This document shows positions 29,870 through 39,131 of a DNA stretch of 64,000 nt, piece by piece. Each line of letters starts with the position of its first letter. Position 1 is the first letter of the stretch. Both the position numbers and the translations under genes were made by a program. The stretch is taken from NCBI RefSeq assembly GCF_014217335.1, contig NZ_CP060092.1:4247501-4311500 (forward strand), written 5' to 3'. This DNA comes from Teredinibacter purpureus. Lineage in GTDB: Bacteria > Pseudomonadota > Gammaproteobacteria > Pseudomonadales > Cellvibrionaceae. The notes beneath the pieces were generated by a model. That model saw only the letters and a program-made list of their open reading frames with translations. It was not told the origin of the DNA and did no database searches.

Positions 29870-30487
29870 CTAATACGTAAAATAATGATTACTGCCTGTG
29901 CGCAGAGTCGCCTCTAACACAGTATAAATATTCTTATCTTTGCCCCACCCTATTGCCGTAACTCTAAACATGTAAGGGTGTAACTCGCCCTCGCCTTTCG
30001 AATCTGAATTGAGTTCTGACACAGTTTTATTCGATGTACCACGGGTTCTGCCCAAATACTCAATAACATATCGAGGCTGCTGACTGACTAATTTTTCATC
30101 GACTATATTGCCACCGTCATGCTGGACAATTCCCGTAGTTCCCCAATCGCTTGGCTTACCAACGTCAGTGATAACGCCACTTAGCGGTACCGCCACGCCC
30201 CCACCAGGGCGGACGATGGACGAATAAAGGCCGCTAGTACCATTGAAATCGGTAATATCCTCAGACTTAGTTACCGTAGAATAAAACCATGCTTCGGCAG
30301 CTTTAAGTGCGGATTCTGCAGAATAAAATGCAACTGTTTTTTGTCTAACGTTTGCCGCCATCCGTTCCTGCATAGTCGATGATTGCATATTGGAAATCCC
30401 AATCAGCGACATCACTAACAAAATAATAAGTGCAATAACTAATGTTGCGCCCGACTGACGCTGACAATATGGGCTAGTTCGCTTCAT
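29870..30487 (-). CDS. pilX: type IV pilus minor pilin-like protein PilX
   Basis: Minor pilin of the priming complex, 205 aa. The N-terminus MKRTSPYCQRQSG/ATLVIALIILLVMSL gives a prepilin-like Gly cut and hydrophobic helix, but with Val-Ile rather than Glu at +5, which is normal for PilX/GspK-type subunits. MQERMAANVRQKTVAFYSAESALKAAE is the diagnostic PilX segment. It lies between pilW and pilY1 on the same strand, with short gaps of 73 and 74 bases. A GspK-like position at the pilus tip complex is inferred. Confidence 0.92.
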   Translation of the reverse strand: MKRTSPYCQRQSGATLVIALIILLVMSLIGISNMQSSTMQERMAANVRQKTVAFYSAESALKAAEAWFYSTVTKSEDITDFNGTSGLYSSIVRPGGGVAVPLSGVITDVGKPSDWGTTGIVQHDGGNIVDEKLVSQQPRYVIEYLGRTRGTSNKTVSELNSDSKGEGELHPYMFRVTAIGWGKDKNIYTVLEATLRTGSNHYFTY

Positions 30488-30560
30488 GCGGCCTCTCGCG
30501 TTACAAAAATAATTAAATAAATGGGGCTAAGGTTATCACGACGATTAACCGCCAATACCG

Positions 30561-31655
30561 CTAAGGCGAATTCCGCAAATCGGCATCGCCGGGGAACTGA
30601 TTACGCAATGAAAATACGCGAGTGTACGTTCGATCGATAAAATCACTTCCCACATTGGTAGGCGCTCGATTAACAGAGTTAAATACCGCGGTTACTTTTA
30701 TTCGATCGACCAAACTCCAGTTTGCACCTACACCGCTCGCATCGGCAAAAAATAACGTATCGTCATTTCCTGAATACGTTTGCCAGCCAAACTCAACATC
30801 AAACCGCTCGACACCTTCAACTAATTCGTCGCCTTTTCCGTTCGTTCCTGTCTGCCGAAATAAAGCGCAATATTGTGGTGCCGTGGAGCTACATTCCACG
30901 TTAGCAACGACACCCGCAGCACTTGTGTCTACATGATAAATTGCTGAGCCTGTTGTTCCCCCCAGAACAAACGACACAGGAATGCCTGGTGTAACCGTAT
31001 TAATATCTTCAAAGCCCACCGGTTCAAAACCCAAATCAGTATCTGAATTATAGGTAACAGAATCCTGCTCTAGGGCAAAGTTAACATCTCCGGAACCACC
31101 AGGTGCATTAGAGACTTTAAACATGGCCGTGCGAGAACAATCGCTTACCAACGCTATTTGTCCTTGCTTAAAAGAACGACTATTGACAATTTTAATTGTG
31201 GTTCCCGCAAACGATTTTACGGGGTGCCGCTCGCGTGTGGAGGCATAACGTACCGTGACAGAATCGAACGTCAAATCATTTAACACTGTGTCGTTTGTAC
31301 CTGAAATAAATTCGCTAAAGTCGTAAATATCGCCTGAGCCACTATTACCACTAACAACACTTTTAAATCGTGTTACGCCTAAAGCCGATCGGGCCGAAAT
31401 ACTAAAACACCCCCCGTAACCTGCTTGAGCTACATCACTAGCCAAACGAGAAAATACATAACGTGCATTTTCCTGAATGGTTGAAGAGCCACTTATGAGC
31501 ACTGAGTTCTGGCTTGAAGTTGCATACAGCTGGATAACACCCGCCAGAATAAATAACCCGACCAAGATCGAGACCATGACCTCGACGATACTAACCCCGC
31601 GCTGCTCTTCAAGGCCCCGCTGCAATGTCGATAATGTTTTTGTTGTCAAATGCAT
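30561..31655 (-). CDS. pilW: type IV pilus minor pilin PilW
   Basis: Minor pilin of the priming complex, 364 aa. The start at 31,655 (MHLTTKTLSTLQRGLEEQRG) lies 2 bases after the pilV stop; an earlier in-frame start inside pilV is unlikely. The prepilin site is RG/VSIVEVMVSILVGLFIL with Glu at +5. IQENARYVFSRLASDVAQAGYGGC is the typical PilW segment. It is translationally close to pilV. Confidence 0.93.
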   Translation of the reverse strand: MHLTTKTLSTLQRGLEEQRGVSIVEVMVSILVGLFILAGVIQLYATSSQNSVLISGSSTIQENARYVFSRLASDVAQAGYGGCFSISARSALGVTRFKSVVSGNSGSGDIYDFSEFISGTNDTVLNDLTFDSVTVRYASTRERHPVKSFAGTTIKIVNSRSFKQGQIALVSDCSRTAMFKVSNAPGGSGDVNFALEQDSVTYNSDTDLGFEPVGFEDINTVTPGIPVSFVLGGTTGSAIYHVDTSAAGVVANVECSSTAPQYCALFRQTGTNGKGDELVEGVERFDVEFGWQTYSGNDDTLFFADASGVGANWSLVDRIKVTAVFNSVNRAPTNVGSDFIDRTYTRVFSLRNQFPGDADLRNSP

Positions 31656-31657
31656 TA

Positions 31658-32206
31658 TTACAGTCTCAGTTGGTAAGCGAGGCATGCTTTAGTTGCATCG
31701 GTATCTTTTAAAGCGGACGCTTTAATATTGCTGCAAGTCGCATTAACAAACGCGTCACCTTGAGACCATTTCAATACAACCGTGTACACACCAGAAGCAT
31801 GAATAACTTCGCCGGTTCCGCTCGGTAATCGCGCTTTTATCGCCTGGCTCCATTCCCACGCATCTAACGATTTCTGGGCCGCTGCATTACAGCCAGTCGC
31901 TATACAACCGCTCGCATCTGCAGTACCAATATCGGCTGAATAAATACCGTTATAATCATCGTTATCTTCCGTAATATCACCACTGTTGTAAGCCATAATA
32001 CGGTCGACCATATCAGTGGCCAACACATTTGCGTCCGTCACAAAATGCGCACGCTGATTGCTGTTAACGCCATTAATTTGCATGGACAATGTCCCCATCA
32101 GGCCAATCGCGAGCACAAAGAGAGACACAACCATCTCCATCATTGCCGCACCGTTTTGCCTGCATCTCGATCGAGGAAAATTTAATAACGCTGTTTTATT
32201 GCTCAT
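31658..32206 (-). CDS. pilV: type IV pilus minor pilin PilV
   Basis: Minor pilin of the initiation complex, 182 aa. The prepilin site is CRQNG/AAMMEMVVSLFVLAIGLMG, with Glu at +5, and MQINGVNSNQRAHFVTDANVLATDMVDRI is the usual PilV continuation. A four-Cys C-terminal region could hold disulfides. It lies between the FimT-like gene and pilW, separated by 29 and 2 bases, so all are one operon. Confidence 0.92.
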   Translation of the reverse strand: MSNKTALLNFPRSRCRQNGAAMMEMVVSLFVLAIGLMGTLSMQINGVNSNQRAHFVTDANVLATDMVDRIMAYNSGDITEDNDDYNGIYSADIGTADASGCIATGCNAAAQKSLDAWEWSQAIKARLPSGTGEVIHASGVYTVVLKWSQGDAFVNATCSNIKASALKDTDATKACLAYQLRL

Positions 32207-32235
32207 AACTCATATTCCATTACATTCGGAGTACA

Positions 32236-32778
32236 TCAAGGGCACGTAGCCCCCATGGCGACTCGCACACTTCCAACATTCGATACGCTGAGTGTTCGTG
32301 ACTTATCCGTATCAGCACCCGAAATCGCGCTACCCGAACAAAGATAAACCGTTGAAACACCAATACCTGCTTCACCGGACGAATTATATTTAATAACCTG
32401 TGGCGTAGCCGTGACCACATTAAGTGTTGACCGCCCGCCAGATTCGCCACCGCGTCTAAGCACTATTTCGCTGGGGTCGAGAATATTGTCATCGTCAGTA
32501 TCTACATACACCAACCAACCGTCACTCCAATCGGTTCCAGATGTGCAACTAGAACCGTTGGGCGAGCCGCAAAATACAATATTTTCTTGGCGGGTGACGG
32601 CTTCGTTTCGAACAAAAGCAAGAGTAGAGGTTAGTAAACTCAACTGAGCATTGAGTTCTTGTCGGCGCATGAGGCCTGTAAAACTAGGGACCGCAAAACT
32701 GGTAAGAATAGCGAGCAGCGCGATCCCTATCATTAATTCAGGAATCGTAAGCCCTTTCTGGCGAGATACAACAAACAT
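32236..32778 (-). CDS. GspH/FimT-family minor pilin, first gene of minor-pilin operon
   Basis: Minor pilin of the FimT/FimU group, 180 aa. The start at 32,778 (MFVVSRQKG/LTIPELMIGIALLAIL) gives a short leader and Glu at +5; an ATG at 32,814 has no ribosome site. The GspH domain shows NAQLSLLTSTLAFVRNEAVTRQENIVFCGS and WSDGWLVYVDTDDDN. By position (before pilV) it acts as FimU; sequence alone does not separate FimT from FimU. A leader of more than 400 bases lies upstream, so the operon promoter should be there. Confidence 0.88.
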   Translation of the reverse strand: MFVVSRQKGLTIPELMIGIALLAILTSFAVPSFTGLMRRQELNAQLSLLTSTLAFVRNEAVTRQENIVFCGSPNGSSCTSGTDWSDGWLVYVDTDDDNILDPSEIVLRRGGESGGRSTLNVVTATPQVIKYNSSGEAGIGVSTVYLCSGSAISGADTDKSRTLSVSNVGSVRVAMGATCP

Positions 32779-33212
32779 TTTCTTTTCCCATGATTCCTTA
32801 TTCCAAGGAGGCATTTATATCAAAGTTAATTGACCCTCGAATAACGCATTGGATAACCGGTGTAACTGAGCGATAAATAGCGTTATTCACGCCAAAGAAT
32901 ACACGAAGCTAGCGCGATCACACACAAAATAATGAGAGGAAAAAAGGAAAAAACACATGCAACAATTCAAACACTAACAGGCAATAAACCGGACCCGTTA
33001 AAAATAAGTAACATGAGAAAAAAAGACCAAGAACAAAGTATTAATACGCCGCAATGCAAACCACCGTTAATTGCTTACGGTTTTATTAACCCTGTAATGG
33101 AGAGTAACTAACTGAGACACCAAGCCTGTACAGAAAACACACGATTAAACCCTTTGAATAAAGGGTTTAATCGTGTGTTAAGCAAAATAGACTCGACCGT
33201 ATAGCACTGCTA
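32779..33212. other. intergenic region between ispH and the pilin operon
   Basis: It must hold the minor-pilin promoter and the ispH terminator (33,136-33,179). The AT-rich rest shows no coding frame, no clear sigma-54 box (TGGCAC-N5-TTGC) and no RNA gene that I can recognise. Confidence 0.4.
33136..33179 (-). terminator. long perfect hairpin terminator after ispH
   Basis: A perfect 20-bp stem (33,136-33,155 with 33,160-33,179) closes a GAAT loop, core AAACCCTTT/AAAGGGTTT. On the minus strand it lies 33 bases after the ispH stop and runs into TTTTCTG. It probably ends the murJ-to-ispH transcript and insulates the pilin operon. Confidence 0.8.
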
Positions 33213-34145
33213 TTAACGTAATTCTCTAGGCAAGGAAAAGCTAATATTCTCTTCGCGCCCACTTAACTCTGTGGGAGCACTCGCCCCGAGCTTCTCTAGC
33301 CCACGAATAATTTCCTTAACGAGCACCTCGGGCGCCGATGCACCCGCCGTAATACCAACACTTTTTACGCCGTCAAACCAACGCTGCTCCAAATCTTCTG
33401 CACCATCCACTAAGTAAGCGGAGGATCCACAACGCTCAGCAAGCTCGCGTAAACGGTTCGAATTGGAGCTATTGGGTGAGCCCACGACCAAAACTAAATC
33501 GCATTCGAGCGCCAATTGCTTAACTGCGTCTTGACGATTTTGAGTTGCGTAGCAAATATCATCTTTACGCGGCCCTTCAATTAACGGGAACTTCACACGT
33601 AAACTATTGATAACTCTAGCGGTATCATCCATTGATAAGGTTGTTTGTGTTACATAACACAAACGAGACGGGTCTTTCACCTGTAGTTTTTGAACATCAC
33701 ACTCATCTTCCACAAGGTAAATGGCTCCTCCCGTAGAGGTATCGTACTGCCCCATGGTTCCTTCCACTTCGGGATGCCCCTCATGTCCAATCAAGACACA
33801 TTCTCGGCCTTCACTGCTGTATTTCGCCACCTCAACATGAACCTTTGTCACCAACGGGCAAGTAGCATCAAATACACGCAAGCCTCTACTAGACGCTTCA
33901 TTTTTAACCGCTTGTGAAACACCATGAGCACTAAAGATGACAATCACATCATCGGGCACATCGTGCAGTTCATCGACAAAGACGGCTCCACGCTGTTTCA
34001 AACTCTCAACCACAAATTTGTTATGTACAACTTCATGACGCACATAAATAGGCGCACCGAAAACATCAAGAGTACGATTTACGATATCTATAGCGCGGTC
34101 TACACCAGCACAAAAACCACGAGGATTTGCTAACTTTATTTCCAT
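33213..34145 (-). CDS. ispH: 4-hydroxy-3-methylbut-2-enyl diphosphate reductase
   Basis: Iron-sulfur enzyme of the final MEP-pathway step, giving IPP and DMAPP for isoprenoid synthesis. The start at 34,145 ([20 protein letters not shown]) is the family start; the longer frame begins at an unsupported TTG. The three cluster cysteines are in [17 protein letters not shown] and [11 protein letters not shown]; the active Glu lies in [11 protein letters not shown]. The length of 310 aa is usual. It follows fkpB, the conserved pairing in Pseudomonas-like genomes. Confidence 0.97.
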   Translation of the reverse strand: MEIKLANPRGFCAGVDRAIDIVNRTLDVFGAPIYVRHEVVHNKFVVESLKQRGAVFVDELHDVPDDVIVIFSAHGVSQAVKNEASSRGLRVFDATCPLVTKVHVEVAKYSSEGRECVLIGHEGHPEVEGTMGQYDTSTGGAIYLVEDECDVQKLQVKDPSRLCYVTQTTLSMDDTARVINSLRVKFPLIEGPRKDDICYATQNRQDAVKQLALECDLVLVVGSPNSSNSNRLRELAERCGSSAYLVDGAEDLEQRWFDGVKSVGITAGASAPEVLVKEIIRGLEKLGASAPTELSGREENISFSLPRELR

Positions 34146-34172
34146 GGAACAGTCGCTCAATTATAAGTCGGC

Positions 34173-34622
34173 TTAGTGGGTAATCGCAGGTTCGACGTCA
34201 ACAATCTCAACATCAAAGGTAATAGGCTTACCCGACAAAGGATGATTGAAATCGATTTTTACCTCTTGCTCACCGATCTCGGCAACAACACCCGGCATTT
34301 CGCCTCCTGCCGCATCGGCAAAAGACACAACCAAACCAACTGAAAGTTCGAATTCTTCGGTAAAACTATTACGCGGAACCGTTTGTATATTATTCGGGTT
34401 AGGCTGCCCAAACGCTTTTTCTGGCGGCAGCGTCAACGACGCTTTTGCACCAACAGACAAACCAAAAATAGAGGTTTCAAACCCTGGCATCAAGTTACCA
34501 TCACCTACAACGAATGTAGCGGGTTTAGCGTCAAAATTAGAGTCAATTACATCGCCATTATCAAGCGTGAGAGAAAAAAAGAGCGTCACTTGCATCCCTT
34601 CACCTACGATTAAACTCGTCAT
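34173..34622 (-). CDS. fkpB: FKBP-type peptidyl-prolyl isomerase FkpB (SlpA)
   Basis: Small cytoplasmic PPIase/chaperone of the SlyD-SlpA group, 149 aa. FKBP segments appear at VTLFFSLTLDNGDVIDSNFD and FVVGDGNLMPGFETSIFG, with the insert-in-flap domain from about residue 70 to 120. There is no His-rich metal tail, which separates it from SlyD. Its ATG overlaps the lspA stop by 4 bases, so it is co-translated in the lspA-fkpB-ispH set. Confidence 0.93.
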   Translation of the reverse strand: MTSLIVGEGMQVTLFFSLTLDNGDVIDSNFDAKPATFVVGDGNLMPGFETSIFGLSVGAKASLTLPPEKAFGQPNPNNIQTVPRNSFTEEFELSVGLVVSFADAAGGEMPGVVAEIGEQEVKIDFNHPLSGKPITFDVEIVDVEPAITH

Positions 34623-35134
34623 TTTGATTTAACCTTTTCTGAACCGGATGACTCACCTTTTTTGGTAAATAATGTGTCCCATGCGTATAACACTGCGCCA
34701 CAAAATATTGATGCGTCTGCAATATTAAACGCCGGCCACTCATATTCATGATAGTGCCATACGATAAAATCGACTACATAGCCCAGTAGCACGCGATCAA
34801 CTAGATTACCGAGCGCGCCGCCTAACACTAACGCTAACGCGCACGTTTCGAGCCATTGGCTACTTTTAAGTTTTGCTATCCATACGAATAACACCCCACT
34901 TACACCCGCAGCTAATATAGAAAGAAACCAACGTTGCCAACCACCGCTGTCATGAAGAAAACTGAAGGCCGCACCATAATTGTGGCGTAACGTATAATAA
35001 AAGAAAGAGGTAACACGCTCCGATTGATAAAAATCCAGCGAAGCCGTTGCCCAAGCTTTTGTCAATTGGTCCAATATAAGCACAACAAAAACGAGCGCGT
35101 ACCACTTCCAGGGTAAAGACGATACCTTAAGCAA
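34619..35134 (-). CDS. lspA: lipoprotein signal peptidase
   Basis: Inner-membrane aspartyl peptidase that removes the signal peptide from prolipoproteins such as BamD. Four membrane helices are visible. The catalytic Asp residues lie in [19 protein letters not shown] and in FNIADASI. The start is debatable: the TTG at 35,134 has an ideal GGAGG about 9 bases upstream, inside the end of ileS, while an ATG at 35,158 lacks a ribosome site. I chose the TTG, giving about 171 aa, the usual length. It overlaps ileS. Confidence 0.93.
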   Translation of the reverse strand: MLKVSSLPWKWYALVFVVLILDQLTKAWATASLDFYQSERVTSFFYYTLRHNYGAAFSFLHDSGGWQRWFLSILAAGVSGVLFVWIAKLKSSQWLETCALALVLGGALGNLVDRVLLGYVVDFIVWHYHEYEWPAFNIADASIFCGAVLYAWDTLFTKKGESSGSEKVKSK

Positions 35135-37928
35135 AATCTCTCTCCTCCCCGTTGCCATCTACGTTACCAATACAACGGCCGCACAGCTCGGGATGGGCAT
35201 CATGTGTACCTACATCGGGCAAATGATGCCAACAACGCGCACATTTTTCATGCTCCGACTTTGTAACCGCAACGGATAATCCCGCCACCTCTGTGGCAAC
35301 ACCTTGCCCGTCTAACGCTTTTTCTAACGTGACACTCGAACAAATAAGTACGAAGCGTAATTCATCGTCCAGTTGCGACAGTACGTCGAACACGTCATCA
35401 CGACAGTAAAGCGTAACCTCGGCCGCCAATGAACCGCCAATAGCACCTTCGCTACGTTGGCTCTCAAGCACTTTGTTAACAGCCGTTTTCACTTTTGCCA
35501 CCGTCTGCCAATAACTATTCGATAACGTTTCTGTATCACTCAGTTCTGGTAGCGCCCACCACTCAGCCGTAAAAACTGTATCCGTGCTATTTTTTCCTGG
35601 GAGCGCGGGCCAAACTTCGTCCGCCGTAAACGATAAAATGGGCGCTATCCAACGCACAAACGCTTGAACGATATGGTATTGAGCCGTTTGAGCGGAGCGT
35701 CGTGCAGCACTGTCCGCCTTCATGGTGTAAACACGATCTTTAATAATATCGAGGTAAAAACCACCCATATCGACCACACAAAAATTATGTAGCTTCTGGT
35801 AGATTAAATGGAATTGATACCGGTTGTAACAACCCAATATTTCCTGTTGTAATTTCGCTGCGCGATCAACGGCCCATTTGTCTAGCGCCACCATACTGTC
35901 GAATGGAACACTGTGCTGTTCGGGCTCAAAATCGTTTAAGTTGGAGAGGAAAAAGCGCACAGTATTGCGAATACGACGATACGAATCTGCCGTACGCTTT
36001 AAAATTTCATCCGACACGCTCATGTCGCCACTAAAGTCCGTAGCGGAGACCCACAAGCGCAATACGTCGCCGCCCAAGTCATTCATAACTTTTTGTGGGG
36101 ATACAGTATTGCCAATGGACTTAGACATTTTCTTGCCTTGAGCATCCACCACAAAGCCGTGCGTTAAGACTTCTTTATAAGGGGCCGTATTGTTGATCGC
36201 AATAGCGGTTTTTAAGGATGACTGAAACCAGCCTCGATGCTGATCGGAGCCCTCTAGATAAAGGTCCGCGGGATACCCCAACTCATCACGCTGCTGCATT
36301 ACCGAGTAATGTGTAACGCCAGAATCAAACCAAACATCTAAGGTGTCCGTCACTTTAGTATAGTGACCTGCCTCTTCTCCTAACAACTCGGTTGCATCCA
36401 ACTCAAACCACGCATCCATGCCTTTTTCTTCGATGCGTTTCGCCACTACTTCAATTAAAGCTGACGTTTCAGGGTGCAGTTCTTGAGTATCGTTGTGCAC
36501 GAATAACGTAATGGGAACACCCCACGTTCGCTGCCGGGAAATACACCAGTCTGGGCTCGAATCGAGCATGGAGCGAATACGGGCCTCACCCCACTCAGGA
36601 ATCCACTGAACACCGTCTACCGCATTTTTAACGGTATCCAACAACCCATTTTGATTCATACTTAAAAACCACTGTGGAGTGGCTCGGAAAATTAAGGGCG
36701 TTTTGGTTCGCCAGCAATGAGGGAAGCTATGAACGAACGTTTCTTGATGCAATAACGCGCCCTTGTCATCCAGTAGCGCGATAACTTTTTCATCAACCTT
36801 ATAAACATGTTCACCCGCAAAAACCTCAACAACATCACGATAAAGGCCGTTGCCATTCACATAGTTAAGCGTACCAATACCGTACTTGGCACCCACTACA
36901 AAATCGTCTGCGCCATGATCCGGTGCGGTATGTACGCAGCCCGTACCGGCATCAGTGGTAACGTGATCGCCAAGAATAATAGGAACTTCTCGTGCATAAA
37001 AAGGGTGCTGTAAATTCACATTTTCAAGCACGGCACCTTTCACATGCCCAAGCACCTCAAACGATTCTATACCCACACGCTTCGCAACAGATTCCACCAA
37101 CGCTTCTGCAAGCAGTAAACGTTCATCACCCACTTGCAGTATTACGTAATCAAGGTCGGCATTTAGGCTTACCGCCTGGTTAGACGGCAACGTCCAAGGT
37201 GTTGTGGTCCAAATAACCACTGAAATTTTTCCGTTTCCCGCGACATTACCTACTCGCGCAATAAAATCGCTTTCGTTTACCACAGAAAATTTTACATCAA
37301 TAGAAAAAGACGTTTTATCCTGATATTCCACTTCAGCTTCAGCCAAAGCAGACCCGCCTACTACGCTCCAGTAGACGGGTTTAAAACCTTTAAACAAATG
37401 ACCATTTTCGACAATTTTACCCAGTGACCGAACAATATCGGCCTCGGTTTTAAAGTCCATGGTTAGATATGGATTGTCCCATTCGCCCAACACACCAAGG
37501 CGAACAAAATCTTTCTTCTGCCCTTCTACTTGGCGAGCCGCATATTCACGACATTTTTTGCGGAACGTTGCGTGGTCCACTTTCGCACCCGCTTTGCCTA
37601 CTTTTTTCTCAACATTATGTTCAATAGGCAAACCGTGACAGTCCCAACCGGGAATGTACGGGGCGTCGAAACCACTAATGGTTTTTTCTTTGATAATGAT
37701 ATCTTTAAGAATTTTATTAACGGCGTGACCGATATGAATATCGCCGTTCGCGTAGGGAGGCCCATCATGTAAAATAAACTTTTCCCGGCCCGCCCTCGCA
37801 TTGCGGATCTGTTGATACAGATCCTCTTTATGCCAACGTTTTAGCGTTTGAGGCTCTCGCTGAGCCAAGTTAGCTTTCATCGCAAAGCTGGTTTTGGGGA
37901 GGTTTAGCGTTGATTTGTAATCGGTCAT
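35127..37928 (-). CDS. ileS: isoleucyl-tRNA synthetase
   Basis: Class I aminoacyl-tRNA synthetase of 933 aa charging tRNA-Ile. The signature [13 protein letters not shown] lies near residue 60 and KMSKSIGN near 605. The CP1 editing domain shows [16 protein letters not shown] and [16 protein letters not shown]. The C-terminal zinc ribbon keeps four Cys (CARC...CGRC). It has the short bacterial type-I C-terminus. It lies between ribF and lspA, the conserved order; the lspA ribosome site is inside its last codons. Confidence 0.98.
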   Translation of the reverse strand: MTDYKSTLNLPKTSFAMKANLAQREPQTLKRWHKEDLYQQIRNARAGREKFILHDGPPYANGDIHIGHAVNKILKDIIIKEKTISGFDAPYIPGWDCHGLPIEHNVEKKVGKAGAKVDHATFRKKCREYAARQVEGQKKDFVRLGVLGEWDNPYLTMDFKTEADIVRSLGKIVENGHLFKGFKPVYWSVVGGSALAEAEVEYQDKTSFSIDVKFSVVNESDFIARVGNVAGNGKISVVIWTTTPWTLPSNQAVSLNADLDYVILQVGDERLLLAEALVESVAKRVGIESFEVLGHVKGAVLENVNLQHPFYAREVPIILGDHVTTDAGTGCVHTAPDHGADDFVVGAKYGIGTLNYVNGNGLYRDVVEVFAGEHVYKVDEKVIALLDDKGALLHQETFVHSFPHCWRTKTPLIFRATPQWFLSMNQNGLLDTVKNAVDGVQWIPEWGEARIRSMLDSSPDWCISRQRTWGVPITLFVHNDTQELHPETSALIEVVAKRIEEKGMDAWFELDATELLGEEAGHYTKVTDTLDVWFDSGVTHYSVMQQRDELGYPADLYLEGSDQHRGWFQSSLKTAIAINNTAPYKEVLTHGFVVDAQGKKMSKSIGNTVSPQKVMNDLGGDVLRLWVSATDFSGDMSVSDEILKRTADSYRRIRNTVRFFLSNLNDFEPEQHSVPFDSMVALDKWAVDRAAKLQQEILGCYNRYQFHLIYQKLHNFCVVDMGGFYLDIIKDRVYTMKADSAARRSAQTAQYHIVQAFVRWIAPILSFTADEVWPALPGKNSTDTVFTAEWWALPELSDTETLSNSYWQTVAKVKTAVNKVLESQRSEGAIGGSLAAEVTLYCRDDVFDVLSQLDDELRFVLICSSVTLEKALDGQGVATEVAGLSVAVTKSEHEKCARCWHHLPDVGTHDAHPELCGRCIGNVDGNGEERDFA

Positions 37929-38014
37929 AGTGTCTCGATATTCATCAAAATAAGCTCGTTATCACAAGCCAGTTAAAAATTAAGGGATATTACATCCAAT
38001 GGTGGTTTACGCCA

Positions 38015-38959
38015 TTATGGTTTCGCAAACCACTCTCGTGCCGTTATAACATCATGTTCAATTTGTGCTTGTAGTGCGGGAAGGCCGTCAAAACGTTTTT
38101 CGTTACGAATTTTATGTTTGAAGACTACTTTAATGCACTGACCATAGAGATCGTAGCTCTGGTTCAGTAAATGCACTTCTAGCAAGGGTTTTTTACCGCC
38201 TTCAACCGTTGGCCTCACGCCCACATTGGCGACCGCATCAGTGACACCCGAAAAAGCTCTCGACTGCACCGTAACGGCATATACGCCTTGTACCGCAGCG
38301 CGATACCGACCTAAACCAATATTAGCGGTAGGAAAACCCAGCGTTCGCCCTAATTGTTTGCCGTAAATCACACGGCCACTGACGCTGTAGTCTTGACCCA
38401 GTAATTCGCTCGCTAGCTGGAAATTATCAACACTCAACAAATCACGAATGCGTGTACTGCTAATTCTCTCTCCCGCCTCAAGCTGAGTGTGGGTATCACA
38501 AACAGCAAATCCCATTTGTCGACCACAACTTTGTAAGAAACGGTAGTCGCCTTTACGGTCGCATCCGAAACGAAAATCATCGCCCACAACCAAATGCTTA
38601 ACCCCCAAACGCTCGACTAATATTTGGTCAACAAAAGCCTGTGCCGATAGTTTACGAAGTGCCGAATCAAACTTTAAACACAAGACTCGATCAACGCCTT
38701 GCTCAAATAACGCACTGACTTTTTCACGTAAACGCATCAATCGAGCTGGCGCCTGCTCACGGGAAAAATATTCAAACGGCTGCGGCTCAAATACCATGAC
38801 CAATGAAGGTAACCCAAGTGAGGCAGCCTTTTGCTTTAACTGCTCAAGCAACACTTGATGACCACGGTGCACGCCATCAAATGACCCAATAGTCACAACA
38901 CAGCCTCTATGAGAAGCCGAAAGGCGGCCTAAGCCGTTTATAAATTCCTGCTGAATCAT
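38015..38959 (-). CDS. ribF: bifunctional riboflavin kinase/FAD synthetase
   Basis: Makes FMN from riboflavin and FAD from FMN. The start at 38,959 (MIQQEFINGLGRLSASHRGC) matches family members; the frame extends upstream without support. Residues 15-190 are the FAD synthetase half (VTIGSFDGVHRGHQVLLEQL; ISSTRIRDLLS), and 195-314 the riboflavin kinase half (GKQLGRTLGFPTANIGL; GVYAVTV). The length of 314 aa is usual. It lies between murJ and ileS, as in Pseudomonas. Confidence 0.97.
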   Translation of the reverse strand: MIQQEFINGLGRLSASHRGCVVTIGSFDGVHRGHQVLLEQLKQKAASLGLPSLVMVFEPQPFEYFSREQAPARLMRLREKVSALFEQGVDRVLCLKFDSALRKLSAQAFVDQILVERLGVKHLVVGDDFRFGCDRKGDYRFLQSCGRQMGFAVCDTHTQLEAGERISSTRIRDLLSVDNFQLASELLGQDYSVSGRVIYGKQLGRTLGFPTANIGLGRYRAAVQGVYAVTVQSRAFSGVTDAVANVGVRPTVEGGKKPLLEVHLLNQSYDLYGQCIKVVFKHKIRNEKRFDGLPALQAQIEHDVITAREWFAKP

Positions 38960-39131
38960 GAGTACTAGTGTTTGCCTCAATACCGGACGTTCGTAAAGCC
39001 CGGCTAACCCGCGGCCGAAACAAATGTAAGTATACACTTACCATCAATAGGAACGGCCGAAAAGCGGCGATTATAGCGCAGCTTGAGTGTGCAAGCGATG
39101 CGCTACAAAAGAAGAATGACGCGAGAATGCG

